Shown: one piece after another, positions 1 through 11,685 of the stretch
How positions within the stretch are numbered: position 1 is the first letter of the stretch
Layout of the letters: each line of letters starts with the position of its first letter
Assembly: GCA_030068145.1 (NCBI GenBank)
Contig: JAPJBO010000009.1
Coordinates: forward strand, 661,509-725,508
DNA length: 64,000 nucleotides
DNA from: Diplonema papillatum
Taxonomy: Eukaryota; Euglenozoa; Diplonemea; Diplonemida; Diplonemidae
Reading direction: 5' to 3'
The notes under the pieces: model-generated
Seen by the model: only the letters and a program-made list of their open reading frames with translations
What the model was told of the DNA's origin: nothing
Databases searched by the model: none
Position numbers and translations under genes: made by a program

Positions 1-214
1 CCACGGGAAAAGAACAACCCAAACCTATGCATTTCTTGTTCCTGCTATTTTGTCTTTTCGAGTTGTTCCGTTTTCTTCTGCGATTTTCGCGTGCAGCACA
101 TGGGCAGACAGCTATCATTCCTTTCCACTGACAGCGCACTGCAAACGAATGGTGCACCATGATAAAGAGGAAGAGAGAAATTCGAAAAGAAGCGGTGTGG
201 CTCTGGGCCACGTG

Positions 215-455
215 GAGCCGTCCGGTAGCAAACTTGTGTTGGTTACCCTTCATTGAGACAGCAGCCGTCCGGTAGCAGACTTGTGTGGTTACCCTGCATT
301 GAGACAGCAGCCGTCCTGTAGCAGACTTGTGTTGGTTACCCTGCATTGAGACAGCAGCCGTCCGGTCACAGACTTGTGTTGGTTACCCTATATTAAGTCA
401 GCAGTCGTCCGGTAGCAGACTTGTGTTGGTTACCCTGTATTGCGACAGCGGACGG
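215..455. repeat. 47-bp tandem repeat, about 5 copies
   Basis: Five consecutive units of about 47 bp, each containing CCGTCCGGTAGCAGACTTG and GTTGGTTACCCTGCATTGAG with a few substitutions. The last units are the most diverged. The repeat lies about 500 bp upstream of the broken cyclase-like gene. No coding function is apparent. The 455-960 interval after it holds no convincing gene. Confidence 0.9.
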
Positions 456-962
456 GCGTACCCAGCCGAGTTTGTGGGAAAAAGGTCCGCGGTAGTAAAC
501 ATCTTCTCCCTCCCGTAGTGACTGCAATGTTTCCATTTGTATGTCTTCAGGGTCTTTTCTTTGTGGGTCGGCTTGAATCCCAGAATTGGCGAAAGTAATA
601 TTTCGCCACGGCGAACAGCAAAGGAGTCAAATTGGGATTCGGTCAAGATGTGCGTTTTAACATGCATGCTAAAACAAATAAACAGGTCTGCATTTACACA
701 CGATGTACACGATAGCGTATCTTCAACAGAAAAAACGCTGAACCCACAGAAGGTCGAAAGACACCAATCCGAACGCCCATACGGATCGTCGGAAACACAA
801 ACAAAGGAACCAGTGAAAAGCCGAGAACAGGCAAAACAGAAAAGGAAGTCAACAGACATCTCCACATACGATCTCCACATCTTTTCGAAAAGATTGTCTG
901 TGACGAAAGTAAACACGTTGATTCTACTCTTCTAGCCTCGCTTTCCTGCGTTCTAATTGCGA

Positions 963-3529
963 CTCCATCCGGGGAGTAAACCTCGGCTTGGTGATCGCAT
1001 GCATTGTGGTGACAGCTGTGCTGTGCACGAGTCTATCTATGCTCAGTGCGAATCGAGCTCTGTCTCAGACGAAAGAAGCACGCGATGATGCTTTATCGTC
1101 GATGTACGCTGTGATCCAAGATTCGACGGAACAGCTGAAGGAACAGATGATGCACCAACTCACACAGCGCACACACGGCGCGGTCGACCGGCTGCTGTCA
1201 CTCAATGTGAAACTTACGCAGACCCTCGTTTCCGTGATGTCGTCCCGACAAAAAAATGAGTCGCAGACGTGAGACTTCATCTATGCCCAGCGCACATGGA
1301 TGGCCCAACTTTACGAAAATTTCAAGGACTCTGGTCTCCGTGGGTATTCGTTGATGATCGACGAGAAAGGCTTGTATTTTTCATTCAGCTATGGCGGCAC
1401 CTTCGGCACAGTCATCACGTACAACAACGAGACGGACTACGATGCTGAAGCAGGCACCGCCGCCGCAAACAGAACGATGGTCGCAAGTCCCTCTGCTGGG
1501 CTGTCAGGTGATATCTACAGGAAAGATTCTAACGAGACGTTTCTCGCACCAGATTGCGCTGTGGACTTTCTACCAACTGGACCACGACTGCGCCCCTGTT
1601 CGTACGGTGCATCGGAAGTGGGGAGAGTTGTCTTTTACGGCAAATCAAACGGGACAGGGCCAGAGCGCGTGGTCTGGACCTCGCCCACAGTTGTGGGTCT
1701 GAACGTGTTCATCTTCAACCGCGGAGACTACACGTCTCTGGACAGCGCTGGCGCTGCGGTCGGTTCTGTTGCCACTGCATTGACGACAGACTTCTTCACC
1801 GCAGCACTGAGCTCCATGGACATCGGGGGTCGGTCCAGGGTCTTCATCACAATCAGATCCTCTTGGACATACGCAGACGACCCCGACAACCCTATTGCGT
1901 ATGTTGGCTGCCTTGTAGGTGTTTCCCACGGAAAGGCTTAATACAACCCAGCCCCATTGGAGGCGCGCCCTTTGAAAGCCACGAATGCCACAGATGTGAT
2001 CATCCGGCGCTCAGCTCAATACATCAAGAATACCACCTTTGAAAAGCCTGTGGGTGCCTCGATATCAGGGTACGACGCTTTGTATGGATACGGCAAGCCT
2101 TACGAGTTTCAGATGAGCGAGAACGTGACGAATCCAGTGCTGGAGTCGTGGTACGCCTACGTATCAAACATCAACGACCAGATGGGCACGGATTGGTGGT
2201 GCACCGTGGTCGTGGATAGGCAGCACATCTTGGGGTCTGTTGACGAACAGTTTTTGGTATCGAGCGCAAAGCTTGACGCAGTGGAGGAAAAGGTGGACAG
2301 CGACTTGCAGCACACCCGATCTTTACTGTACGTAGTGCTCGTCCTAGCGGCAGCAGGCATGATCGCGGCGAGCGCATGGTTCGTTTTCGCCTTGACGGCG
2401 CCGTTGATCACCTTGCAAAAGGACTTGTTTTTCGTGTTGAAGATGAAGCTTGACATGGTTGATTTGAACCAGCCACTGTCCCGGCTGTCGGAAGTGCGAG
2501 AGATGCAGGCCTGTTTCGATGAAATGCTCGCCAATTTGAAAGTCTATCGTGACTTCATGCCCGCCTCCGTCCTCCAAGAAACCGACTCTGAAACAGAAAA
2601 CGAGTTCTGCTTCGACACCTCGAACAAATCTATCAATTGGGCCGCTGGGAAGCGTCAGTCGTCATTGGAGTCTTGCCGCTCTAAAGGAAGCGGTAGCCCC
2701 ACGTCCCACATGGGCTGCTGTCCACTGACGTGCGGACAAAGGAGGTGACATTTGCGGTGGTGAACACGCAGAACTTTCTGCAGCTGCGGGACGCGCAGGC
2801 ATCGATCTTGCACCTCGTCGTGTGCACCATTTCCTCGGCCGCGAAAGAGTTCAAGGGACTTGCGGACACCTTTGTTGGCGACAGACTGACAGTTGTTTGG
2901 AACGCGATCCGGTACTGCCCCGGACATCAGCGCGCAGCGGTGATGTTCAGAAACAGAATCCGGCAGGTTCTGAACAGCGACGTGCCGTCTGCGGCGCAGC
3001 CCAAACCGTCGGTTCAGTTGACTTTGGCCGCGGCCAGTGGTGCTGTAAAGTGTGGGAACATGGGCGGTGAGGGATTGAAAAGGTACAATTTCGTGGGGTC
3101 CTTGCATACGTGGGTTCACTTGTTGGAGAGGTTGAACCGTCTGTACAGCACCGCCGCACTGTTTGACTCGAAAGTGCAGCAGGAGGTCGCTAGTAGTTTC
3201 TTCACGAGGGCTGTCGACTGTTTGACATTCGCAAAGCACAGCCAGACGCCAATGGTGATCTACGAAGTTCTTGATGAGAAGGCCGTGGATGAGACGGAAT
3301 GGATGTATCAGCTGCAGCAGGGTGAGATGAACGACGCACACGCCGCTTGGAACAGCGCTTTGCGTCACTATGCTGGCTCTCGTTGGGAAGCCGCAATTGA
3401 CGACATCAAGTCGCTGCCCTCACCTACCGCGTCGGCAAAAGACTTGTTGAACAAGTGCTCGGAGTGCAGCGACAATAATGCGACCTGGCCAATCCTTTGT
3501 ACGAATACAGCATGCTTGACTTGTATTGA
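963..3529 (+). pseudogene. Pseudogene of receptor-type cyclase-homology protein
   Basis: This is a decayed paralogue of the intact gene at 27316-29931, and homology runs over the whole length. The start codon is lost: homology begins at the SIRGVNLGLV segment without an ATG. TGA at 1270-1272 and TAA at 1939-1941 are in-frame stops. A 1-nt deletion at about 2700-2712 shifts the frame just before the cyclase-like domain, and a second 1-nt deletion at about 3483-3498 garbles the last residues. The sensor region, second membrane segment, SRLSEVREMQACFDEM linker and cyclase-like segment (VTFAVVNTQNF, FVGDRLTVVWN, CGNMGGEGLK) are all still recognisable, so inactivation is recent relative to the duplication. 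An unusual alternative is heavy splicing around the stops, which no clear splice sites support. Confidence 0.88.
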
Positions 3530-3604
3530 GCAAGCGTACAGTATGCCCGACCACGATTTATTGTGGGATATGATTAGCGCCACCTTGGAAGGAAATAACG
3601 CTAG

Positions 3605-3830
3605 AAATGCTCGACGAAGCTGCCAGACAACCGAAGTAAGTCTCCCAAGTGCAACGTAACTACCGAACACGTGTTGAAAGGGCGTGCGAGGTAGATCGTG
3701 CGGGTCTACCCCTACACGACGAGACACACAAACACAACGGGGAAAACACGGTGACGTAAGCGAAGAACAAATCGGGTTGTGACCCCCTATATTTCTTCCA
3801 TTCGGAGTCAAAGCAGCTACGTCGGGTATT
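3605..3830. repeat. Dispersed repeat, copy 1
   Basis: Diverged direct copy of 4909-5090. Shared blocks include ATGCTCGACGAAGCTGCCAG, GTGCGGGTCTACCCC, ACACACAAGCACA-like sequence and ATTCGGAGTCAAAGCAGC. It lies directly downstream of the cyclase pseudogene. It may be a degenerate transposon end or non-coding gene family. No coding frame is shared. Confidence 0.75.
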
Positions 3831-4908
3831 TCTGATCAATTGCGTGTTTTGCTTTAAATGCTGTGGTAGACGTGCAGGGGTTTATTTGCCTTATTAAACT
3901 CAGCTGACCGAGTTCCCACGCTTCTTCCTGTAGAAACTCGGTCGCAGGTAAAATGTAAATGCGTGTTGGCGTATTCACTACGCAAGATTGAAATCCGAAA
4001 AGAAGAAACACGAAATCTCAAGCGAACTTCAACTCTAAAAGAAAACGGCCCAGCCCCCAGGGTCTCACCATTCTTGTTCTTGTTTGGCGCCAGCATTCGC
4101 ACAGAACTGACATCGAAACGAACGAGGTGACGGACGAGTCGCGTACATCCCTCTGATTCCGCCTGGGAACGTAAGGCAATGCCCCACCCGTGTATAAGAG
4201 TCTTCCGACAAAGAGTACGTTGGACGCCTCACCTGCTGCCTTTGAAAATTACAGAAACAAGCCGTCGGATGAAGGTCGACCGTTTGACACGCCGACACCA
4301 GGCTCGTGCGAGCCCACGTGTTTGCACTCCTTTCCTGCGAATTCCACACGACCACCATGACTTTCGAGGTCGCTTTGCTTCCCGACCAACATCGTTGTTT
4401 CCACAGTACGAGTCGAAAGTGAGCACCACGAACGCAAAATCAGCTACGTGCACGAGCGCAGCGTGTTTGCTTCGCCTTTCGTGAGTGCAGTTTACACTGT
4501 TTTCATTTGCGAGCCGAGCGACCCCTTACCCACAAGCCAAATTACAAGAAAGCAAAGAAAAGCGCCACTCCCCCCCCGGTGCGTGTTCGCTTCGCCGTTG
4601 TGGGTGACTATTTTCTGTTTGCATCCATCCATTTTTTTCAGGGCGCGTACCGCCCGACCATGCCAGTTGCCAGAAGCGACAAAGTCGATATCAAAAGCGA
4701 CAAAGTGGATTATTACTGGATTGTAACCCAGTTTGTCGCGACGAAGTGGATTATGAATCCACTTTGTAATCCAGTCATATAAAATCCGTTTTGTCGTTGA
4801 CCCTTTTTTTTAAGAAGTCACACCTTACCGCACCCTGCGATGCTATCATCAAACAGAGGCAAGTTTCTGCCCAAACACTGATCTAACAATTTTACGTAGC
4901 TTGGAAGC
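3831..4908. other. Intergenic, no gene seen
   Basis: No convincing coding sequence. Around 4680-4800 there is a cluster of short GGATT-containing repeats. It includes a hairpin at 4744-4764 with arms AAGTGGATT / AATCCACTT and a 3-nt loop. Confidence 0.5.
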
Positions 4909-5090
4909 AAATGCTCGACGAAGCTGCCAGACAAAGAAGCGAAGGGATCCCAAGTGCTGTAACTACGACGTGTTGAACGACGTGAGGTCATGCGGGTCTA
5001 CCCCCAAGACACACAAGCACATCAGGGAAAAAAATACCCCTATATTTTATTCGGAGTCAAAGCAGCCACATCGAGTATTTTCCTCCTAGG
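4909..5090. repeat. Dispersed repeat, copy 2
   Basis: Second copy of the element at 3605-3830, in the same orientation, with several small indels. The ATTCGGAGTCAAAGCAGC block near its end is the best conserved part. Confidence 0.75.
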
Positions 5091-6156
5091 CATTGGTGGC
5101 GACTCGCCCCAGCCTCGCCCTCACGCCCCCCGCCTTTTGACTCACCATCGATGCTTCGGCTGCTTCCCAGTACCCCGACACGATGTGGGCCGTTTTAGAT
5201 GCCTTGCCTCAAACGTTTACCAGAATTTACCACAAGTTTTTTCATGTATTGAGAAAACGTAACTGGTATAAACGGTAAGCGTTTACCGTTCACCGCAATC
5301 AGATACGCATCTGAATGCACCTTTACGTTTTCGACACATACAGAACAAAACATAATTATAGACGCTAAGAAACACAGTTCCCCACGAGCTGTCGTTTGAC
5401 AGCGCCTAAGGCTGTCACTTCATTTTGCCATCAGCTCGAAATCCTCGGTCAAGATATGGTGCGCATGCTACAACAAGACCCCGATGATTGTCACCTGTTG
5501 AGCTGATGACTTCTTGATCTGTTTTGTTGGAAGCTTGAAAACCAAGAGAATTTGTCGGTGAAAGTTGTTCCTCTCAAGCAGTATTAGAGGTTCCAATCCT
5601 GGCGACCAACTTACGCATTCGTCATGGACCAAGCTTGCGTCTATCTCGAAAATCCTTTTTTATTCCCTCTTCTTCAAAGAGTACGTCAACATCTCTCCCG
5701 TCACTCACGCAGTGTGACACACAACAACCTTTTCTGCTTGCGAGTGACTGGTAGATTCTGAAGGTCCCGACAAGAACACGGCCATCACGTGCTCCGAGTG
5801 TGGTATCCGGTGTCGAGGACAACCTTCTTCGCGGGTCGCCTGAAAGCACGTGACGACGATTCGAAGATGCATCCATCCACGAGGTGACACTACCCACCCG
5901 GACACGGTGGCACCAATGGGCCACCGCCGTGGCGAGGTGTACGGAGCTCTCTCCTTGTCTGCACGCCGTTACAGGATCGACGTGTCAGATTCTTGGTTGT
6001 TCCCTGTCGCTTTTTTTTCACCCTTCACCTAGTTCCAAAGGGGGCGGAAGTGCGGGAGAACTTCGAGGGGCGAAAAAAGGGTTGCGGGTAATCCACCCCT
6101 CCTTTCCCTAAAAAACACCGGTTCATCTTCCGATGTATGCCTGAGAGAGGTGCACA
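5091..6156. other. Intergenic, upstream of coiled-coil gene
   Basis: I see no supported gene here. The sequence presumably includes the promoter and 5' leader of the gene starting at 6157, but I recognise no specific element. Confidence 0.4.
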
Positions 6157-6584
6157 ATGGTGGCGACCGCGGTGGCAGCGCAAGGAGGCAGACACGTGAA
6201 GGCATGGGGCAGCGACGAAGAGGGGTCGAGCGACTCGTCGGTGACGTCGTTCGAGGCTAGACGGGCCGTCAGGGGTGCCCCTGGTGCTGAGGGCGGGGCC
6301 AGGGTCGTGTCGGGCGCCGAGTTCCACAGGGAGCGGTTCTACTCGATGCTGCAGCCCCCCCCGCCGCCGACCCTCCAAACGCCTGCTTACGCGGACCCGA
6401 GCGCGCGCACGCTGCGAACGCAGCCGGGGCCCGTGCCCAGGCCGAAGGCGAAGCCCGCGAAATCCGCGCATCCCGGCTCGAAGCCGCCACTGCTGCAGCG
6501 GGCCAAAAGGCGGCCGCCCGCCTACGGGTCCCCTTTCGCTTCCGCTCGGCGCGCCCCCAAACGGGCCCCACCGACGTCATCTTC

Positions 6585-6629
<45 letters not shown>

Positions 6630-9600
6630 GCACTACTCCACCCAAAAGCGCGTCGCCGCTCCAGCGATCGCCAGCGTCGTGTCCAGCCAGCCGGGGCGGT
6701 ACCTCGCGGGGCGGTACGTCTTGCAAAAAAGGCACGTGCCGCAGACGGTGCTCAACGACGAAGCCGCGGAGGCGTTGTACATGGAGCTGCGCCAAGTTCT
6801 GACGCAGAAAAAGGAGCGTGCCCGCGAAGTGCGCGTTTTGAGAGACCGTGTCTCGGAGTCGAAGAAGAAGCTGAAGGTACGTACCGCCCTCACATCCACT
6901 CCCCCCCTCTGAGGAAGCGTCAGAAATATTCAAGTATGGGCTCCGCCCATACAGGCGTACAGTAGTGGGGCGACCGGATACTCCTCGGAGAGATGGTCCC
7001 TGCACTCTAACTCGTCTCTCTCTCTCTCTCGGAAAAGGTCGCGCTGGCAGAAACGGTAAAATAATAAAGGTCGCAGGGTTGGTGAAATGAAAGCGAGAAT
7101 GTGGGGTAAGCCCTGATTATTAGATTCACGGTTAAACGAAGCTAGCGCACAAGGTTTGCCTGATCTCGCACCTACTTTCCGATACCAAATAGATACTCTA
7201 TTCAAACTCTCTCTCTATGTTTTACTCTGAAGACCCAGTGTCTGAACTCCAGCTCGGGCTTTGGCTTTTCGACATAAAAAAAGTGTCCTCCGTTCCTCCG
7301 TCCGTAACGGATTAATCCTTGAAACAAGCATACACGGCGGAGTCCAGCCTCAGAAGCTGGACTAAAAGCTTAATCTAAATCCACACTCGTGTGGATTCCC
7401 AAGGATTGAGTAATCCTTGGGAATGCTTGGCTGCGGAATCAGGAAAGCTGAGACAAACATAGGTGAAGCGAAAAGGCACGGGTGTCGAAGGACACAACCA
7501 CCAACGCAACGAGAGCATGAGACAAATCGTCAAAAGCTGCCTTTGCTCCTCGTGGCGACCGTTTCCCTGCCTCGAGGCCTTTTCCACTCTACAAGGCCCC
7601 TCAACCCGAAAAACAAGAACTCACTACAGTGGGGTTTTCCCAATTTCTCCCACTTTGACCAGTGAGGGAACGTATATGACGTGCCTTTGCTCCTCCTACC
7701 GGAGGTAGCGCGAACACAAGTTAGGTTTCAATTCTTTAGAATGCACGTCACATTTCTGAGCCCTTTTCTGCCAGGAGTCGTATCACTGCAGTCAGCGAAT
7801 TTCTACACGAACACAACAGAGTCTCGAGGACAAATTGAGTGAGTGGCAACCGCGTGGCGGCCACGAAGAAGACGGCGGCGATGCCGATGCTTCGGAAGCC
7901 GTCAGGACGCTAAAAGAAGCCATCGACGCCACGGCCGAGGAGATTGCCAGCAAAAAAAGTGAAATTGAAACCGTCAAAAACGTTTCGCGAGCTGTTTGCG
8001 TGCACGAGATGGAAAAGCGGGTCTCCCTGCTCTTCTCAGAGGTGAAGAGGCTTGAGAAGGTGTGCATATATTAGTGACACAGTTTCAGTTCGGCTGGTGA
8101 AAATCGTGTTGCATAAAAACGACGGTAGACCCGCAGACGTTCTTGTTTCAACAAAGAAGACAGCACAGTAAAGGAGCCTCATGGGAGATCATGAGTATCG
8201 CGCTAACGCAGCAGCAGTACGCTGCTGGACCACCTCGCAACCTATAACAACGAGCAGCATCATTAATAAACGCTGTTGGCTGACCGCGGTTGCTGGCACA
8301 TCCACCCCAGCTCCTTACAGGCAGGTAGACCTGCTCGGGCTGTTCAGGGCAGCAAAACAAAAGTTCCTGCCGTTGCCACATTTTCAACCCCTGCTGCAAA
8401 CACAGCGAGCACATTATTCTGATTCCCCTTTTCAGGAAATCGAGAAAGCTGCAGCCCCGGAGCACACGGAAGAGGAGCTCGCATCGCAGAGGGAATACGA
8501 AGAGCTGACGGAAGTGCAAGAGGAGAACGCCGTGACGCTGGTGAAGGTGCACCAGCGGCTCGACGAGGCGCTGAACGAAAAGCGCGCGGCGGCCGCCGAG
8601 CGCGACGCGGCGGACCGGCGGCGGGCCGGAGAGGAGGAGGAGACCCGGCAGCAGCAGCTGGAGCTGTTCGAGCTGCGGAACCAGCTGCACTACGAGTACT
8701 CTCAGGCGCCGTCCGCGCTCGAGCGGCTCCGGGCCGAGGTGCAGGCGGCCGAGAACCAGGCCCTCAGCGCCGCGGCGGGCGCTCGGCGGGCCCGCGACAA
8801 GAGGGCGCTGCACGTGTCGCAGCTCCGCTCGACCCTGTGCGACCTCAACACCAAGCTCGAGCGCATCGCCGTCCACGGAAAAGGCGCAGACGCGGCTGCA
8901 GAGGAGCTGGAAGTCACCATCCGGCAGGTGTGTAGTTTGATATTCGGTTCGCGTTGTCGAACCACCCGTTACGACCTTGGCCTTCTACGTCGCCACGCTT
9001 GGTGGTTTGGCAACAGGAACAATCCTATCCGTTGGTAAAAGGTGTATTGTATACGTTCAAGTTTCATCGGTGGTTATCGTCTTACTTGCCTTTCTCAGTG
9101 TCGGGGTTTGGTTGCTGGCAGATGCTTTTGGATCGAAGTGTGGCGGGCAGTCCTGCGGGGGGCGGATAGAGCGTGGGGTTGTTAAATTCGGGTGACAGTG
9201 ACAGGTGGGCTATACTTCGTTCAGACGTTACCCACTTAAAGCCGCGAACTTTACCACACATCCATACGCACATCCACAACAGATGAAACAAGGAGCCCAC
9301 GACTCGGAGGCAGCAGCGCGGGACAAGGAATCAACCGAAAAGCTAGGAACGGAGGCCGAGTTTGCAGCGAAACGAAGCGCCCTGCAAAGGGAGCTTCTCG
9401 AAGTGGAATCCGACTGGCAGCAGCGCGCGGCCGCAGCGGCCAGCGAGGCGGCGCTGCTCGCGGACCGGCTCGAGGCACAGCGTGCCGCACAGAAGGAAGA
9501 AATAGCCACCCTTCTCGCTTACGACCAGAACATGCAACAGACCTTGCTCGACCGCCTGCCGAGCTCAACCCCCGACAGGCAGCCCCCACATCGTCGCATG

Positions 9601-10774
9601 GTGTGTGCCGTGTTTTGTGTTTCTGACGATGTTTTCGGCAGCGCCGAGCTTCGGCTGACAACATTTGCGCACTTAACCACGGTTAAGAAGGCGAACAAAA
9701 ACCTGGACACAAATCTGCAGAATAGCACGAAAAGCCTCCAGGCAAAAACTCGTTTTCACATTTCTTTAGTTCCAGAAGATTAGATCAACCGATGGATACT
9801 GTGACACAAGACTTCTCTCTTCCTCGCACACCGCTCACGCTCTTGCCTTACGAAATGGCAAATTCACGACAGTGTGTGCGGCGACCAGTGCGGTCGGTGC
9901 GGTGCGGTGCGCTGGTTCGATGCACTGGTGTTTCGTCTTTTGGACTGTTTCTCGCTCAAAGTCAAGGTCCGCGTTGCAGATCTTTTTCGACGATCTTTTG
10001 CTCGAGATCAGCTCCGATGAGGAGATCTGCGGAATATAGACCCGGGGACCAAATGCTTTGGACGTGGTCGTCAAGGCCAGGGCTCAATCAAAATCGTGAC
10101 AATCGAAATTTCCATTTCGGATTTCCCGGTTCAAATGCCTGTGCAGGTGATGTAGTCAATTCCCCCACGTCGGGAGTTTTGACATTTGACCCCGACGAGA
10201 CAACATAATTGCGCCGGTAGTTTTGACCTTTTTGGCGTGAATCTATGGTGCGAACCTTTGCCAATCCGCGATGTAGTTTCCATGCCCGGCTGCCCTGAAC
10301 CTAAGAAAGATCCACGAACCATTTGTTCCCTGGGTCCATTTTTCACAAATCTCTTCATCGGAGCTGAACGTGAGCATAAAATCGATGAAAAAGGCCTGCT
10401 ACGTGAGCCAGCGACGAAATCTCCCAACAAAGGAATTGTGTAGCGCACCGGTGCGGAGGTCGGTGCGGCCCACACTGTTCACAAAGACATGATGAACAGC
10501 TGGTTCTTTTCTATCCTTTTCCATAGCGAAAAAAAAGAAGCGGCAAAGCGCACGGGAAGGAGGAGAGCATCGTGTTCGTCTGAGTTTCAGTTTTGTTGTG
10601 CCTCGATACTCCTGCGAAAGAAAGTGTCTCTCACTTTATTTAAAACATGTGCAGCCTGACGCCAAGCCTGCAACGCCAGCAGCTGAGGCCGCGAACGTGG
10701 GCCGCGGTGAGAGTATGCAGATCCAACTCCCGCCTGACGATGAGAGGTTTGCCTTTTTTGGACATTTTCGTTAG
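6157..10774 (+). CDS. Multi-exon coiled-coil protein with N-terminal poly-Q
   Basis: I do not recognise the family. Proposed exons are 6157-6876, 7820-8059, 8436-8927 and 9283-9600, each joined in phase 0 at GT/AG sites (donors GTACGT, GTGTGC, GTGTGT, GTGTGT; acceptors CAG). Joining 7820 directly to 6876 continues one heptad-rich helix. A plausible last exon is 10655-10774, ending PDDERFAFFGHFR. An alternative end runs on to the stop at 9783. The first five-exon model gives about 629 aa. The N-terminal ~190 residues are low-complexity, Pro/Ala/Arg-rich, with 14 CAG-encoded glutamines (6586-6627). The rest is almost entirely Glu/Lys/Ala/Arg coiled coil. This composition suggests a structural or cytoskeletal scaffold, which is inference only. 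The ATG at 6157 is the first in frame. The last intron would contain a foldback repeat. Confidence 0.7.
6586..6627 (+). repeat. (CAG)14 poly-glutamine tract
   Basis: Fourteen uninterrupted CAG codons inside exon 1 of the coiled-coil gene. Pure codon use suggests a length-variable microsatellite rather than selection for glutamine alone. Confidence 0.95.
6988..7011. repeat. 24-nt core shared with 35140-35163
   Basis: AGATGGTCCCTGCACTCTAA is the centre of a 24-nt block identical to one at 35140-35163. Both copies are flanked by GAGAGA on the left and CGTCTCTCTCT on the right, so each could fold into a short stem. This copy is in an intron. Origin unknown. Confidence 0.6.
7341..7424. other. Cluster of three adjacent hairpins
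   Basis: Three inverted repeats lie in 84 nt of the first intron of the coiled-coil gene. They are AGTCCAGC/GCTGGACT (7341-7348/7356-7363), AATCCACAC/GTGTGGATT (7378-7386/7389-7397) and ATTCCCAAGGATT/AATCCTTGGGAAT (7395-7407/7412-7424, 4-nt loop). The second and third share 3 nt and are nearly exclusive. Function unknown. Confidence 0.7.
9888..10475. repeat. Large diverged inverted repeat (foldback/MITE-like)
   Basis: The segment at 9888-10085 matches the reverse complement of 10275-10475 over roughly 190 bp at about 70% by eye. A well-conserved centre contains TCAGCTCCGATGA(G/A)GAGAT. Spacer is about 190 bp. Long terminal inverted repeats around a short non-coding centre suggest a foldback or MITE-type element. 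It would sit in the last intron of the coiled-coil gene. Confidence 0.65.
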
Positions 10775-11589
10775 CCGCGACGAACAACGTGAAAACACTT
10801 GCTGCTAGCTCTCCACGCTCTATACCCTGGTTATGCTTGCTCTTCGTTTACCCAACACTGTGCATGTCGAGTCGTTGGTGGTCAAGAAGACGAGCAATAA
10901 ATACCATACCATGCACGCAGCCCTATCACCACATCATACAACTTTCATCAGGAGCCCTGCTGACGACGCCAGCCCTGAATTGGACTCACCAAGTGCCGAA
11001 ACAGCTTCGCAAGTGACGCACTTTCACCGGCGGGACGAGGAAGAGTCACTGTGCTGCGGAGCGCTCCCGTTTGCTGCAACCGATGAGGCTCACGGCGACG
11101 ATGCGGAATAGTTCCCGACAGGACTGCATTCCGAAGCAACCGAAGCTGCCACCTATTTGATTCGCGAAGTCAACAAGCATTCAAACCGTAATTGGCGGGG
11201 GTGCGCCAGTAAGTTATCTCAACCTAGAGCCGCATTGACCGCCTGCATTCCGTGTTCATCCCGTTTTGTTCTGCGTCTTCCAGCGAGCTTGTGGTACGGA
11301 AACAACTGATCCGGTGGGTCTAGCCACTCGTCTTCTTTGCTGCATCCTGCTTAGATAATGAGTAACTACTGTAGACTCACACAGCACGAACTCTAGCCCA
11401 CTAGGCACTACGCCTTTGTCAGCTCGCGAGAACTGACACATCCCTCTTCGGCCTTTCCTCCTCGGATCTGACGGCAATGTACGTTGTGGGCCATCTGGCA
11501 AATGCGTCGATTGTCCAGCAACTTTTCTGCTCGACTATAGCGTGAGAGGGGGAGAGTGGGGAAGTCAGTTTGGCTCCCACGACACTCCC
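10775..11589. other. Intergenic, no supported gene
   Basis: A 92-codon ATG-initiated frame at 10833-11111 exists but shows no recognisable domain and no clear coding bias. I do not call it. Confidence 0.4.
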
Positions 11590-11631
11590 CGAACGAGAAA
11601 TTAAAGATTATGGGTTCAGGGGGGAGTAAAT

Positions 11632-11664
<33 letters not shown>

Positions 11665-11685
11665 TGACACCACCAGTGCGAAGGC
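11590..11685 (+). rRNA. 18S rRNA fragment (partial, diverged)
   Basis: This is about 95 nt of the universally conserved region of eukaryotic small-subunit rRNA. It runs from GAGAAATTAAAG, through a GGGTTCAGGGGGGAGTA block and TCGCAAGGCTGAAACTTAAA, to GGAATTGACGGAATGACACC and ACCAG. The similarity stops abruptly afterwards: the expected continuation (GTGGAGCCTGCGG) is replaced by unrelated sequence. A usually invariant stretch (AGTATGGTCGC) reads AGTAAATTCGC. It is therefore a displaced, decaying fragment rather than a working rRNA gene. An open frame that crosses it on the minus strand is coincidental. Confidence 0.85.

Noticed and set aside
398-916. 172-codon minus-strand ORF upstream of the cyclase pseudogene
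   Set aside because: No domain, overlaps an equally long plus-strand frame and part of the 47-bp repeats.
10120-10150. GGTTCAAATGCC, similar to a tRNA B box
   Set aside because: No A box, acceptor stem or cloverleaf could be built around it, and it lies in the inverted-repeat element.
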